This document shows, piece after piece, positions 1 to 9,398 of a DNA stretch of 64,000 bases (position 1 is the stretch's first letter; each line of letters opens with the position of its first letter). Location of the stretch: assembly GCF_958979055.1 (NCBI RefSeq), contig NC_084892.1, positions 687,001-751,000 on the forward strand, written 5' to 3'. Under the pieces are notes generated by a model. It was not told where the DNA came from and made no database searches. It saw only the letters and a list, made by a program, of their open reading frames with translations. Origin of the DNA: Alnus glutinosa (Eukaryota > Streptophyta > Magnoliopsida > Fagales > Betulaceae). The position numbers were made by a program, and so were the translations under genes.

Positions 1-267
1 TCGTGTATAGAAAGTCAAAAATTTGTTTCATATTTTACGCATCTATGGCCATAAATGCTTAGCTTACCCACCCTGCATGTTTGATCTTATCTATTGATTT
101 ATTAGGGTGTTTTCAACCAAAATTAAATGAGAAGGAAATCCAAAAGATTCATATCACCAATTCACCATATTTATTATTGTTCCTGTACGTGATCAGGGAG
201 CCTACATAAACTTTCCCCTGTTTCAATCTTTTACTTTCATCATAGACAAAAATCATCGTCAAAGCAA
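1..267 (+). promoter_or_regulatory. Upstream region of TLP-A1
   Basis: AT-rich 5' flank of TLP-A1, about 95 percent or more identical by eye to 17516-17783 (A2) and 34671-34925 (A3). I see no clear TATA box. An ACGT core (cctgtacgtgatcagg, near 182-197) is present in A1 and A2 but deleted in A3. The repeat module continues left of the window, since the A2 and A3 copies extend further upstream. Confidence 0.5.
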
Positions 268-1505
268 ATGGAAACCCAAGCACTCCTCTGCCTTACCTTG
301 GCTTTTCTCTTCTTCTCTGGTAAGCACCTCTCCCCTTCCTCTGCTTTTGGCCGGCTTTCTTTTCTCTCCATCTTATAAGCGTTCTCATTTGACATAACAC
401 ATGCATGGGTTCACTTTTTTATTTCTAGCTGTGTGACTTATTTTTGTGCTCCATTATAGTATTTCATTCTTACTCATCACCATAAATAAATGATAAAGAG
501 GCCATGCAGGCCTTCTTTTTTTCTTATTCTTTTTTTCTTTCTTGTCGTTTTTGGGACCGGATTCTATATATGCAATAGGCAGCTCGTATGAGAGCCCGAA
601 TCCTACCTTCTCGGACAATTGCCTTGACTGTCCGAACAGGTACGTAGTCGGCCTACTCGTCCGAACAGGTAGAACTCGGACATACTCTCACACGACTGCC
701 CTATTGGAGTGCAATAGGGATTAGGGAGAGGCCTCAAAAAAAAAAAAATAATAATAAATTTGGCCTTTTGGGAGATTAACCGGAAAGAGGTTGAATGTAA
801 TACTCTACTTGATATTGTGTTCATGCAGGGGCTCACTCAGTAACATTCACAATAAAAAACAACTGCCCCTACACAATATGGCCAGGAACACTGACTGGCG
901 GTGGCCTCCCTCAATTAACATCAACCGGGTTAGAGCTAGCCTCCGGAGCTTCGTCAGCCCTTGACGTTTCTGCTAACTGGTCAGGCCGCATGTGGGCACG
1001 AACCCAATGCTCCGATGCCAACGGCAAGTTCAGCTGTGGCACAGCCGACTGTGGCTCTGGACAGGTCACATGCAACGGTGCGGGTGCAATCCCACCAGCC
1101 TCACTCGTCGAGTTCACTCTAAATGGCAGCGGTGGACAAGATTTCTACGATGTCAGCCTTGTCGATGGCTTTAACTTGCCCTTGTCGATAAGCCCACAAG
1201 GCGGGTCGGCTAGTTGCCAAAGCACAAGTTGTCCAGGGAATGTGAACCAGGTTTGCCCTCCGGAGTTGGCTGTGAAAGGGTTTGATGGCAGCGTAATCGC
1301 TTGCAAGAGCGCATGTGAGGCTTTCAATCAGCCGCAATACTGTTGCACCGGAGATTTTAGTACCCCAGATAGATGTCCGCCTACACAATATTCCAAGGTT
1401 TTCAAGGATCAGTGCCCTCAGGCTTACAGCTATGCCTACGACGATAAAACTAGCACATTTACGTGCCCCACTGGTGCCAATTATCTTGTCACATTCTGTC
1501 CATAA
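268..1505 (+). CDS. Thaumatin-like protein TLP-A1 (PR-5 family), two exons
   Basis: Predicted secreted PR-5 protein of 242 aa. Exon 1 is 268-319 and exon 2 is 829-1505; the intron 320-828 is GT-AG, phase 1, splitting the Gly codon just after the signal peptide [17 protein letters not shown]. The mature part opens [19 protein letters not shown]. The family signature [17 protein letters not shown] is present, all 16 cysteines are in place, and the acidic-cleft residues (R of WARTQC, E of SLVEF, both D in FYDVSLVDG) are kept. It ends TFCP, the usual end of the family. Members act in the apoplast or vacuole and many are antifungal or bind or cut beta-1,3-glucan; which applies here is unknown. ALMT-1 follows 1.6 kb downstream on the same strand. 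Confidence 0.93.
547..725. repeat. Intronic inverted-repeat insertion in TLP-A1
   Basis: The TLP-A1 intron holds a GC-richer block with short inverted repeats: caataggcag at 573-582 pairs with ctgccctattg at 696-706, and 'gtccgaacagg' occurs twice inside. The same block is in the introns of TLP-A2 (about 18050-18232) and TLP-A3 (about 35195-35375), so it entered before the A copies split. It may be an old MITE; I could not define a target duplication. Confidence 0.4.
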
Positions 1506-1902
1506 GATCTGGAAGTAGTTTTCTTCTATTTGTATATAGGAAAAGCTACTTCCTCCCATTCACAATAAAATTATACTTAGTTTTAAAGTTAAATCTGTTT
1601 GATTTTCTTATTTTAATTTCTTAACATTTCTCGAAATTTGTACAATGGCAAATCGTTGAAAGAATTGAACTGACATAATATTAAAAAACAAATCAATGAT
1701 GTAATAATACGGGATCCTCACATATTAAATATTTATTACATTAGAAATAAAATAAAATTCATACATATGCTCGTGATGAATGAAGGCTTTGGATAACTAG
1801 CTCTAAACAACATGTGTCATGCGGTAAAAATTAGGCTTGGCCTACTCAAATTAAATTTGATCTTCCCTGCATATTTTGGTCCCTCTACTTGAAAAATATT
1901 GT
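1506..1902 (+). other. 3' flank of TLP-A1
   Basis: 3' UTR and spacer. A likely polyadenylation signal AATAAA is at 1564-1569, about 60 bp after the stop. The rest is AT-rich with no gene seen. The same stretch follows TLP-A2 and TLP-A3. Confidence 0.45.
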
Positions 1903-1903
1903 G

Positions 1904-2550
1904 CTCCGTTTATTTCGGCGTAAAATAATTTTTATCGTAAAATATGTTCTAGGAAGTCATTTTTCAGTGTTTGACACAGAGAAAAAATCACAAATATTAG
2001 TTATATTTTCATTCAATCATATTAATTAACTTATAAAAATCAATTTTTATTCACAACAAGAAAATATTAATGTAAAATAATATTAAAAAAAGAACTAAAA
2101 ATTTATGTTTAATTAAGATATACACATTGACTAACAATAATTATATTTTGGGATTATTTTAAAAAATTATTTTTAAAGTGGCCGAAATCTGGCCATTTGT
2201 GCTGGATTCCGGCCTCCTTACGGGATCCCGGCCAAATCCCTGCCAGTTCTGGCAAGGATTTGGATAGATAGCGAAGATCCGACCATTTTTGCCAAAATCT
2301 AACAAATTATCGTCGGAATCCGGCAGGAATTTTCAGATTCCGGCACCTGCTGAATTCCAACCAGCGTCAGAATCTAGCTTGTCGGAATCCAGTGATGGTC
2401 GACTGCTTGAGCGTGAAGGTCGACTGCGTCGTTTAAAAGATGGTCAACTGCTTTTGTCATCTTGGAAAAATTATTTACGCTTTTAAAGTGTAAGTCATTT
2501 TTCGAAATTTACTAAGTATTTTTTGTCAAACGGAAATCATTTACGTACAT
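1904..2550. mobile_element. Possible nonautonomous DNA transposon between TLP-A1 and ALMT-1
   Basis: The block begins ctccgtttatttcggcg and ends gtcaaacggaaatcatttacg. Both ends carry 'aagtcattttt' and 'gtaaa' motifs, and the middle is GC-richer with repeated 'gatccggccaaatcc'-like and 'gaaggtcgactgc' words. It has no coding capacity. Copies lie at about 19413-20010 and 36547-37205, so it predates the A duplications. Family and exact ends are uncertain; I see no clean target duplication. Confidence 0.4.
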
Positions 2551-3135
2551 GACAGCCCCAACCAACCTTTAATTATTTTTTTTTAAGAAGAACCGATTCA
2601 ATTGTTAGTTCGGACCATCACGTCAGCAATAAGAAATTAATAGTTGTGAAATAAAAACGCCTGTTTTAGTATCAGTATTTTTTTATTTTTTATTTTTAAA
2701 TAATGTACGCTAAAAACCACATTTGTGTCTCACAACTATCTCACAATACTAAAAGTAGTAGTTTCAACCACATTTTTTGATGATCCTTGTTTTAAAAAAT
2801 AAATAAATAAAGAAATTGATTGGAATTGCTAAATAAACAAGGTCGAATAATTGTAAGATAAAGACACGTGTCAAATAATGTATTGTTGATGAAACCGGCC
2901 TGAAAAGGTTTATTAACGCGCGTCTTTTAACAATTCCGGGCAGGGGAAGGAGAAGGATTTCCGAATTCTGATGGGAAGAGTTGGGTCTCAAATACATCCT
3001 CGCTAATTAATGATCACCGGGAAGAAGAGGAAAACCGCCTCAAAATTTAAGGTTTATAAAAGCCTTGGGGCCTCTTCTAACTTTGCATCAGTAAAAATTG
3101 AAAGTAGTAGGTTTTTTCCCCACTCTAATTTAGCA
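2551..3135 (+). promoter_or_regulatory. ALMT-1 upstream region with G-box
   Basis: A palindromic G-box CACGTG (2865-2870) sits about 270 bp before the ALMT-1 start codon and is kept in ALMT-2 (20331-20336) and ALMT-3 (37527-37532). G-boxes bind bZIP/bHLH factors and often mark ABA or stress response. A 'gtttataaaagcc' stretch near 3052-3064 could be a TATA box, which would leave a leader of about 50 nt. Diverged relics of this promoter are present in the B modules near 7085-7300 and 46225-46465. Confidence 0.45.
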
Positions 3136-4742
3136 ATGGATATTGAGGCGGCGGCGGCAGCAACTGAAGAGAGGGCCGGGGTTTTCGCCGGTGCTTGGGG
3201 CTGGCTTAAGGGCTTGCCTGAGAAGTTGAAGAACAAGGCTGTGGAGGTTGCAAAGAGTGCAAAGAAGCTCGGACAAGACGACCCAAGACGAGTCACCCAC
3301 TCCCTAAAAACTGGACTGGCTCTCACATTGGCGTCCTCAATATACTATTTGAGCCCTCCGTTCAATTATTTTGGGGTTTTCGGAATGTGGGCTTTGTTAA
3401 CAGTCGTAGTAGTCTTCGAATTCACTGTTGGTAAGCTTTTTCAATCAACCGCCCATCAAATTTCAAACTACTTGTCGCATGTATGTAAACGTCGAACTAA
3501 TGCACGTATTTATACCTTTTCCCTTCCAGGTGCAACCTTACTCAAATGTTTTAACACAAGTTTTGGGACATTATGTGGTTGCGCTCTCGGGATTGGTGCT
3601 AACAACTTAGCATATCTCTTTGGCGATAAAGGACCACCCATTGTCGAAATAATATTGATCCTTCTTTTCTTTCTAGGTATATTCCTTCAATTCTTTACAT
3701 ATTTCCTTTCTTCCAAAGACTCTAGAAACGTACGGACTAGTATAATTACTTACGCAAATTGTTTTGTTGTGGTGCAGGTGCAGTATCATCATTCGTTCGA
3801 TTCAATCCACGGATCGTGAAAAGCTATGACTATGGGGTGTTGATTTTTATATCGACATTTACCTTGGTAGCAGTCTCCGGGTATCGGACCGACGACATCT
3901 TACAGCTGGCCGATAAAAGACTCTTCACAATACTAATAGGAGGAGCAACGTGCCTAGTTATATCCATATTTGTTTTTCCGGTATGGGCTGGCCAAGATCT
4001 TCACAAACTAACCGTTTCCAATCTAGAAAAGCTTGCAAACTATCTACAAGGTTTAGGAGGTCAATATTTCAATGAAGGGAATGTGACGACCGGTGATATG
4101 GCAGCACTCGTTCAAGGTTATGAAAGTGTTCTTGATTCCAAAAGCGATGAAGATTCCTGGGCGAATTTCGCAAGATGGGAACCAGCGCATGGCGGTTTTC
4201 ACTTCCGTCATCCATGGAAACAGTACCCGAAGATTGGAGACCTTGCTCGGCAATGTGCTTACCATATTAAAGCTCTTGATGACTATATCAACTCTGATGA
4301 TATTCAGGCACCATTGGAATTCCGAAATATAATTCGAGAATCAAGCACGAAGATGAGCTCAGAATCCAGCAAGGCATTAAAAGAGCTAGCATTGGCAATA
4401 GAAACAATGACAGACCCTTCAGCTGCCAATCCCCATGTGGAGAATTCTAAAACCGCCATTAATGACCTAGAAATATTAGCACTTCAAGCTGCCACGACAG
4501 AGAATCGTGAAGACGTCCTAGCAATTATTCCGATTGTTTCGCTTGCTACAAAACTAAAAGAAATCACTAAATGTGTGGAGAAAATATCTGAATCGGTCCA
4601 CGAGCTTTCTCGCCTAGCACATTTCAACAGTGTTGAACCCACTATATCACCAGAGAGACCACAACTACTTCATTCTGGAAGCATAGTACCTGTTTCGGAC
4701 GGTGACAGTACTGACCATGTTGCAGTCACAGTGCATGTATGA
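3136..4742 (+). CDS. Aluminium-activated malate transporter ALMT-1, three exons
   Basis: Membrane anion channel of the ALMT family, 468 aa. Exons are 3136-3430, 3530-3676 and 3778-4742; both introns are GT-AG and phase 1. Landmarks: basic PRRVTHSLKTGLALTL before TM1, then FGMWALLTVVVVFEFTVGAT (TM2/3), DYGVLIFISTFTLVAVSGYR, LIGGATCLVISIFVFPVWAGQDLH (last TM), and the cytosolic half with the family block ARWEPAHGGFHFRHPWKQY. ALMTs export malate or other anions at the plasma membrane or tonoplast; most are not aluminium-activated. The start MDIEAAAAA is preferred over an in-frame ATG at 3010, because ALMT-3 has a 1-bp deletion between the two positions. The cytosolic half lies in one long exon, fewer exons than the roughly six usual for the family. 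Confidence 0.92.
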
Positions 4743-5158
4743 AACAAACGGGGATTCAAAGTCATATCTGCTGAAATCAAGCCCAGCTGGCCTAGCCTCC
4801 TGGCTGCTCTCCAGATTTCCTCTGACAGCGAAAACAACAATGGCAGAAATCACGGCCATTCCAGTCCTTGTTTCATGGGACAGCCGTGTAAAATAGATGA
4901 TTTCCATTTTTAGTTCTCTCTTTTTACTTTGACACCTCTCTACATTCTTTGTAATTCTTTGTTTGGCTATAAAATAAGAATGAAACATGCTCCAAAGCAG
5001 ATTCTCAAATATTTTCATCTCATTCTCAGGCACTAGATTCACCACCCACCACAAACGGCCATTCCGGATCCTAAAAAATGAAAGAAGAATTGGAAATAAA
5101 AACTCCTATTCATTATATTTTCCTGCATTTTCTCGGCAGACAAACAGAAACCGTGATT
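4743..5158 (+). other. 3' flank of ALMT-1
   Basis: Likely 3' UTR. 'gctataaaataagaatgaaac' near 4965-4985 may hold the polyadenylation signal. Further right the sequence becomes the intron side of the antisense gene fragment at 5216-5602. No other gene seen. Confidence 0.4.
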
Positions 5159-5215
5159 TTAAAGAACACAAAACGTAATTGAAAGTGAAATCACATAAAC
5201 AAAAACTAGCCGTAC

Positions 5216-5602
5216 CTTGAGATTCTCATGCGCCGAGACTGACGCCGAGAAAAAGGCTGAAGCTACAAAAAGCATCGTCGAAGCCATCCAAATCAAACTG
5301 ATATAGAATTTGAGAGTCACTGTAATCGCTAAAATACTGTAAGAACCGGTAAATACAGATCTAATCCGGTTACTAAATCTCCAAACAAACCTGAAAAATT
5401 GTTGAGACAGAGAGCAGAGAGAGATTTTCCTTGCACGTGCCCGTTTCTCCGCCTCCAACTCGCCGTTGTCCACCGGCTTCGGTGCTGTCCAAAATGCAGC
5501 ACTAGAGATTTTCCGTCGAGAGATTACTGAGAGTGAGAAATTGGTGAGAGAGAGAGAGGTTAGAATTGGGAATTGACGGGATTTGTAGGCGCTGGAGTTC
5601 AA
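5216..5602 (-). pseudogene. Antisense first-exon fragment of an unidentified gene, copy 1
   Basis: On the minus strand an open stretch leads to ATG at 5287 and encodes 24 residues, MASTMLFVASAFFSASVSAH then ENLK, ending in CTCAAG|GTACGG, a good splice donor at 5216. It looks like 5' UTR plus the first coding exon of a gene with an N-terminal hydrophobic segment. No downstream exon is visible: beyond the donor the sequence runs into the ALMT-1 3' flank within about 200 bp. Copies follow ALMT-2 (22669-23055) and ALMT-3 (40121-40560) and keep the short reading frame and donor. I do not recognise the gene. Confidence 0.4.
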
Positions 5603-5844
5603 ATCTTTTGGCGCGGGAAACCAAGAATATATTTCGCTTTTGGCCTCTTTTTTTTTTTTTTTAGCTTGCTTAACTTTGCATCAGTTATTTATTTATTTTA
5701 TAATTGATTGAGAATAATTAACTTGGCCTTTTATGTATTTTACAACATTCACACGTTGTTCTTCCAAATTAAAAGAAAACATTTTGGGTCCAGCTAGCCC
5801 ATCCTTTATACGTAGTACTGTAGTAGATATAGAGAGATTGCTAG
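5603..5844 (+). other. Truncated copy of the conserved TLP far-upstream element
   Basis: Matches 40866-41046, upstream of TLP-C. It includes the motif 'ttcttcc...gaaaacattttgggtccagctagcccatcc...cgtagtact', also seen about 1 kb upstream of TLP-B1, D', D and B3. Here it stops at 'gagagattgctag' (5844), where the A-derived sequence ends. No gene. Confidence 0.5.
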
Positions 5845-5879
5845 CAGGGGCAGACCTACATGGGCCAGGGGGCCATGGC
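5845..5879. mobile_element. hAT-terminus-like scar at the A1/B1 junction
   Basis: The 35 bp caggggcagacctacatggg onward to 'ccagggggccatgg' look like the end of a common plant hAT family (CAGGGGCGGA... then ...GGGGGCCATGG). It lies exactly between A-module sequence (ending at 5844) and B-module sequence (from about 5873, matching 45040 onward). Neither A3/C nor B2 has it at the matching place. Confidence 0.4.
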
Positions 5880-6525
5880 TGGTTTGGTCTGTGGAATGTG
5901 ATTGAAAGGACGACGGTTGTGGGTTGTGAACATCTTAATTGGTTTATGGGCAACGTCACGAACCTGTGGATCGATCTTTGTGAATCGTTGGTTGACGGTG
6001 ACTTACAGTGGACCCAAGCTGTTTTGAGAGACATGATGAGCGGTGATTCTTTATCCTCTTTCACTGCCTCAATGCCACACAATAGTTGTTTCTAAATTTC
6101 GCCCAATTCGTTCCATGGTTTGGCTTGGATTGGCCATGCAGCTGATGGGCAAAACTCTGCTCCAAAAGATCAAGTAAACAATGAAGTTGAGAAGGAACCC
6201 ATGCATAACCAAAAACAGAAATATGATATACTCAAATTAATCCAACGAGCGTTTACTTTACATAACTCGATTGATCAATTTAAATTAAACGTTGGAGCTT
6301 CATGTTCCACAGAGAACGTAATTGGTAGATGATGTTTTCTTGAGAAACTAATCACTAGATTCCAATAAACAATAGAGAAGTAATTCTTCTAAAAATTAAT
6401 GCCACCCATTTTTTTTAATTTTTTTTTTTTTTTGTTTTTTTGGGGGGTCAGCACCTTTAATTTGTTTCACTTCTTGTTTATTCTGTAATATGCATTGGCT
6501 TAGCAGATTCAGAATAATAATCTTT
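5880..6525 (+). other. Left part of the B1 module
   Basis: Direct duplicate of about 45040-45720 with roughly 95 percent identity by eye. It contains short open stretches in several frames ('ctggtttggtctgtggaatg' and following) that shift between the two copies, so I do not call a gene. A poly-T/G tract is at about 6411-6448. Confidence 0.5.
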
Positions 6526-6711
6526 GAGTAATGCTACGCACACTCCCACTTCTCTACACTCATTTCTCCAGACCCTTAGGTAAATTTTAAAACCTCTATT
6601 AGATTAAAATCCAATAAAGATCCATATCAAAGTCAATGATAATTTTAAAAGTCACTTAGGATGTGGAAAAATGGATATGAAGAGGTGGGAGTGTGTATAA
6701 AATTACTCGTA
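6526..6711. mobile_element. MITE-1, hAT-like, in B1
   Basis: About 186 bp with inverted ends: gagtaatgctacgcacactc near the left and gtgggagtgtgtataaaattactc at the right. The 8-bp direct repeat TAATCTTT flanks it (6518-6525 and 6712-6719). Non-coding. The B2 module has the same element at about 45726-45910. Confidence 0.7.
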
Positions 6712-6838
6712 TAATCTTTTAGTTATAGGCATGGCCTCATCATTATTGTTTTCCTTTTTTTTTGTTAATTATATATCATTTTAACATTTTTCTTTCCTTA
6801 ACTTGCTAAGGAAAATCCTACATATATAATTAAGTACA

Positions 6839-7032
6839 CGAGGAATGCTAGAACTCCCTCTAGTGTTCTTCTAGTGTCCATCTGAAATGATATAAATGTA
6901 ATAAAAAAAATTAAAAAATTGCATCAATTAATGTCATCCAGAAGCTAAGGACATAAATATAATTTTTTTATTACATTTATATCCTTCCGAATGGACACCA
7001 TAAGAACACTAGAAAGAATTATAGCATTCCTC
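6839..7032. mobile_element. MITE-2, hAT-like, in B1
   Basis: A 194-bp element with inverted ends (gaggaatgctagaac / ttatagcattcctc) and a perfect 8-bp target duplication TAAGTACA at 6831-6838 and 7033-7040. Most of the element folds into one long hairpin. The B2 copy is at 46018-46208 with the same duplication, so insertion preceded the B1/B2 split. Confidence 0.8.
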
Positions 7033-7035
7033 TAA

Positions 7036-7039
<4 letters not shown>

Positions 7040-7069
<30 letters not shown>
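7040..7069. repeat. (AT)n microsatellite
   Basis: Thirty bases of uninterrupted AT dinucleotides. The matching place in B2 (about 46214-46224) has only a few units, so it expanded in B1 or shrank in B2. Confidence 0.9.
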
Positions 7070-7073
<4 letters not shown>

Positions 7074-7084
7074 CGAGTGCCATG

Positions 7085-7300
7085 TGAAATAAAGATACGT
7101 GTCCAGTTATATTGTTGATCATGAAAACTGCCTCAAAAGGTTTAAAAAGCCTTGGGCCGCCTCTTTTAACAATTCCGGCCAAGCAGGAGAAGGAGAAGGA
7201 TTTCTAGACTCACCTTCCGACTAACCCAAGATTTTGCATGTAAATATCTAGTCGCAGCACCAAGAGGCAAACCGCCTCAAATACAACCTCATGCTAGCTC
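7085..7300 (+). pseudogene. Relic of an ALMT promoter in the B1 module
   Basis: The string 'agatacgtgtcc...attgttgat...aaaggttt...tcttttaacaattccgg...ggagaaggatttc' follows, in order, the same words in the ALMT-1 promoter (about 2860-2965). 'aaccgcctcaaa' also recurs (3032-3044). No ALMT coding sequence follows. The B2 copy is at about 46225-46465, where the G-box core is intact (cacgtg). The sequence suggests that the ancestor of the B module once had a TLP-ALMT pair too. Confidence 0.5.
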
Positions 7301-7312
7301 CCTTAGTAACGA

Positions 7313-8328
7313 CTAGGGGTGAAAATAACCGCCCGCAATAACCGCCCGCTAACCGCTAACCGGATAACCGTTGAAACCGTCTAAAAACCGGTTACCGGTT
7401 TTAAGAAAGCCGGTTACCGGTTATAACCGGTAACCGGCTTTCCTATTATATATATTTAAAATTTTTATATATAAAACGGCGCCGTTTTGGTGTTACCAAA
7501 ACGGCGCCGTTTCATTCAGCCTAAGCTTAACCCTACTCTCCTTTCTCCTTTCTCCCGACTCTCGTCTCGCTCTCTCGCGCCGCCGTCTCACTGTCTCAGA
7601 CTCTCAGTGGTCTCTCTCGTCTCGCTCTCTCGCGTTCTCTGCATCTTTGCATTCACAAACTCTCTTCCCTTTCACTTCACTTTCCCTCTGCACGCCACGC
7701 TCCAGCTTTAACACGCCCACGCTCCCGATTTGGTACTACTCTCTCTCTCTCTCTCTCTCTCTTCCTCTGCTATAGAATACAGAATACCCGAACGTGTTAG
7801 CCAGAATCATAATCTTTTTCCCCAACTTTTACTAGATTTCCTAACCCTCTGCTAAGACAAGGTAAATTAGAGCATTCACAGTGGGTTATGGGGTTGGGGT
7901 TGGGGTTTTGATTTTCTCAGCCCAGTACCGGTGGAGCGACTTGTTCGGTGGTTCTGGTTCGGTTGATCTCGGTGCTGTTCGGTGGTCTTGAGCTGTCGGC
8001 ATACTCTGAGTTCTGTTTCGGTGGGTCCGATTCGGCGGCTCTGTGCGGTGGTTTTGGTTCCTGTTCGTGCGATTCTGGTTCAGCAGCTCGGATTGGTGGC
8101 GGCTCAAATGTTGTTCCGGTTGGTGTGGTTTTGGTTGGTTCTGGTCCTGTTCGGCGATTTTTGTGGCTTTGAACGGTTCCCGGTTGGCGGTTATACGGCG
8201 GTTATTTGAAAACCGCCAACCGCCTAGGCGGTTGGCGGAGGCGGTTAGCAAATTTTGCTAACCGCCTAGCCGGTTACGGTTGCCGGTTTTGTCCAAAAAT
8301 CGGTAACCGTAACCGGCTTTTCAGTCCT
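7313..8328. mobile_element. Nonautonomous hAT-like element in the TLP-B1 upstream region
   Basis: A 1,016-bp insertion flanked by the 8-bp duplication AGTAACGA (7305-7312, 8329-8336); the paralogous B2 site (around 46464-46475) is empty. Ends are imperfect inverted repeats (aggggtgaaaa / ttttcagtcct). Both subterminal regions are packed with cggttaccggtt-type words. The middle holds a short perfect palindrome built on aaaacggcgccgtttt (about 7472-7512) and a CT-rich stretch resembling a host 5' leader (about 7530-7760). No transposase frame. Confidence 0.75.
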
Positions 8329-8336
8329 AGTAACGA

Positions 8337-9398
8337 CGGCGTATGATGCATGCATGTATTTGTTTTGTTCTTCCAGAAAGAAACATTGGGTCCAGTCCAG
8401 CTCATCTTTAATTTATAATTAATTCTAGACGTCAAATTTATATTCTTCTTATATTCTTTCAAAATTAATGTAACTTTTAAAATTAAAATTCAATAACAAT
8501 CAAATAATAATTTTAAAAATCACATTATTTTTAAAATGACATAAATATAACATATAGAATTACTCCTCATTTAATTTACACATGCGTAGTAGCTAGATAC
8601 GAACACATATTTTATCTATAAATTAAACCCGACTTCCTCTACATTATTTATTTTAAATCTATTTATCTATAAGCTTAATTACGTGAAAATGGTCGTCCTA
8701 GAATTGTCACAACGTTAAAACGCGTTCCGTTAATGAATTTGTTTTCAACTCTTTGATATGAATTCCCTCTGATTGTTCAACACTAATTAATTTAGTCGCC
8801 TTTTCTCATGAGCAGATCTTTTTTGGGGAATTAATTAAAGAGAGAAAAAACAAAAAACCCTAGCTAGCTACCAGATCATACCACGTACTCCAAATTGAAT
8901 CCAAACCTTACACTTGGCAATTCGCATGGGACGGTCTTTAATTTCCACAGGTAAAAATTCCATACACGCAAGTGATCGAAAGAAATTCAACGAAACAAAA
9001 AATCCACAACTACAAGCAACCGTACACATAAAAAACAGATCCAGGCCGGCCACGACCAGAACTGGATTTACTTAATTGCCTCACTTTCTCCAAAACTGAC
9101 ACGTGTAAATAACTCCAATCGATTGGATGGCATTTAGCCCGTATCTCGCGGGTCACAACTTCCGGTCACGCCCCGTTACCAAATGGAAGACGCTAACCAG
9201 CGCTAGCCGTTCAAGCCAAGGAGGAACCTTCCTGTTGATCAGTCGAAACCAAGTTTCCCGCATTGTTCGCGAGCAGCCTCAAAAGTCGCGTTTCAGGCTC
9301 TATATATACGACTCCAAGTTCATAAGATTGGCACGCACCACAATACCCAACCCATTCATCAACATCATATCGATCAACTAGTCTATCTACTACGTACT
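8337..9398 (+). promoter_or_regulatory. TLP-B1 promoter
   Basis: The far-upstream element 'ttccagaaagaaac...gggtccag' is at about 8370-8400. Near the gene are a G-box CACGTG (9100-9105), CGCG words including CGCGTT (9287-9292, the rapid stress response / CAMTA-type core), and a TATA box TATATATA (9301-9308), about 90 bp before the start codon. TLP-B2, TLP-D and TLP-B3 have the same order of sites. Confidence 0.65.

Noticed and set aside
1119-1559. Antisense open frames over TLP exon 2
   Set aside because: They recur opposite every TLP because of codon bias in the conserved coding strand; nothing supports antisense coding.
3010-3135. In-frame ATG upstream of ALMT-1 adding 42 residues
   Set aside because: ALMT-3 has a 1-bp deletion in this stretch that breaks the frame, and the extra residues have no ALMT character. 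The start at 3136 is in good context (gcaATGG).
5733-6095. A 120-codon open frame across the A1/B1 junction
   Set aside because: It runs through two unrelated sequences joined by rearrangement, and the B2 copy does not keep the frame.
7886-8261. Overlapping open frames on both strands rich in repeats
   Set aside because: They are products of the repetitive cggtt-type subterminal sequence of the hAT-like element.
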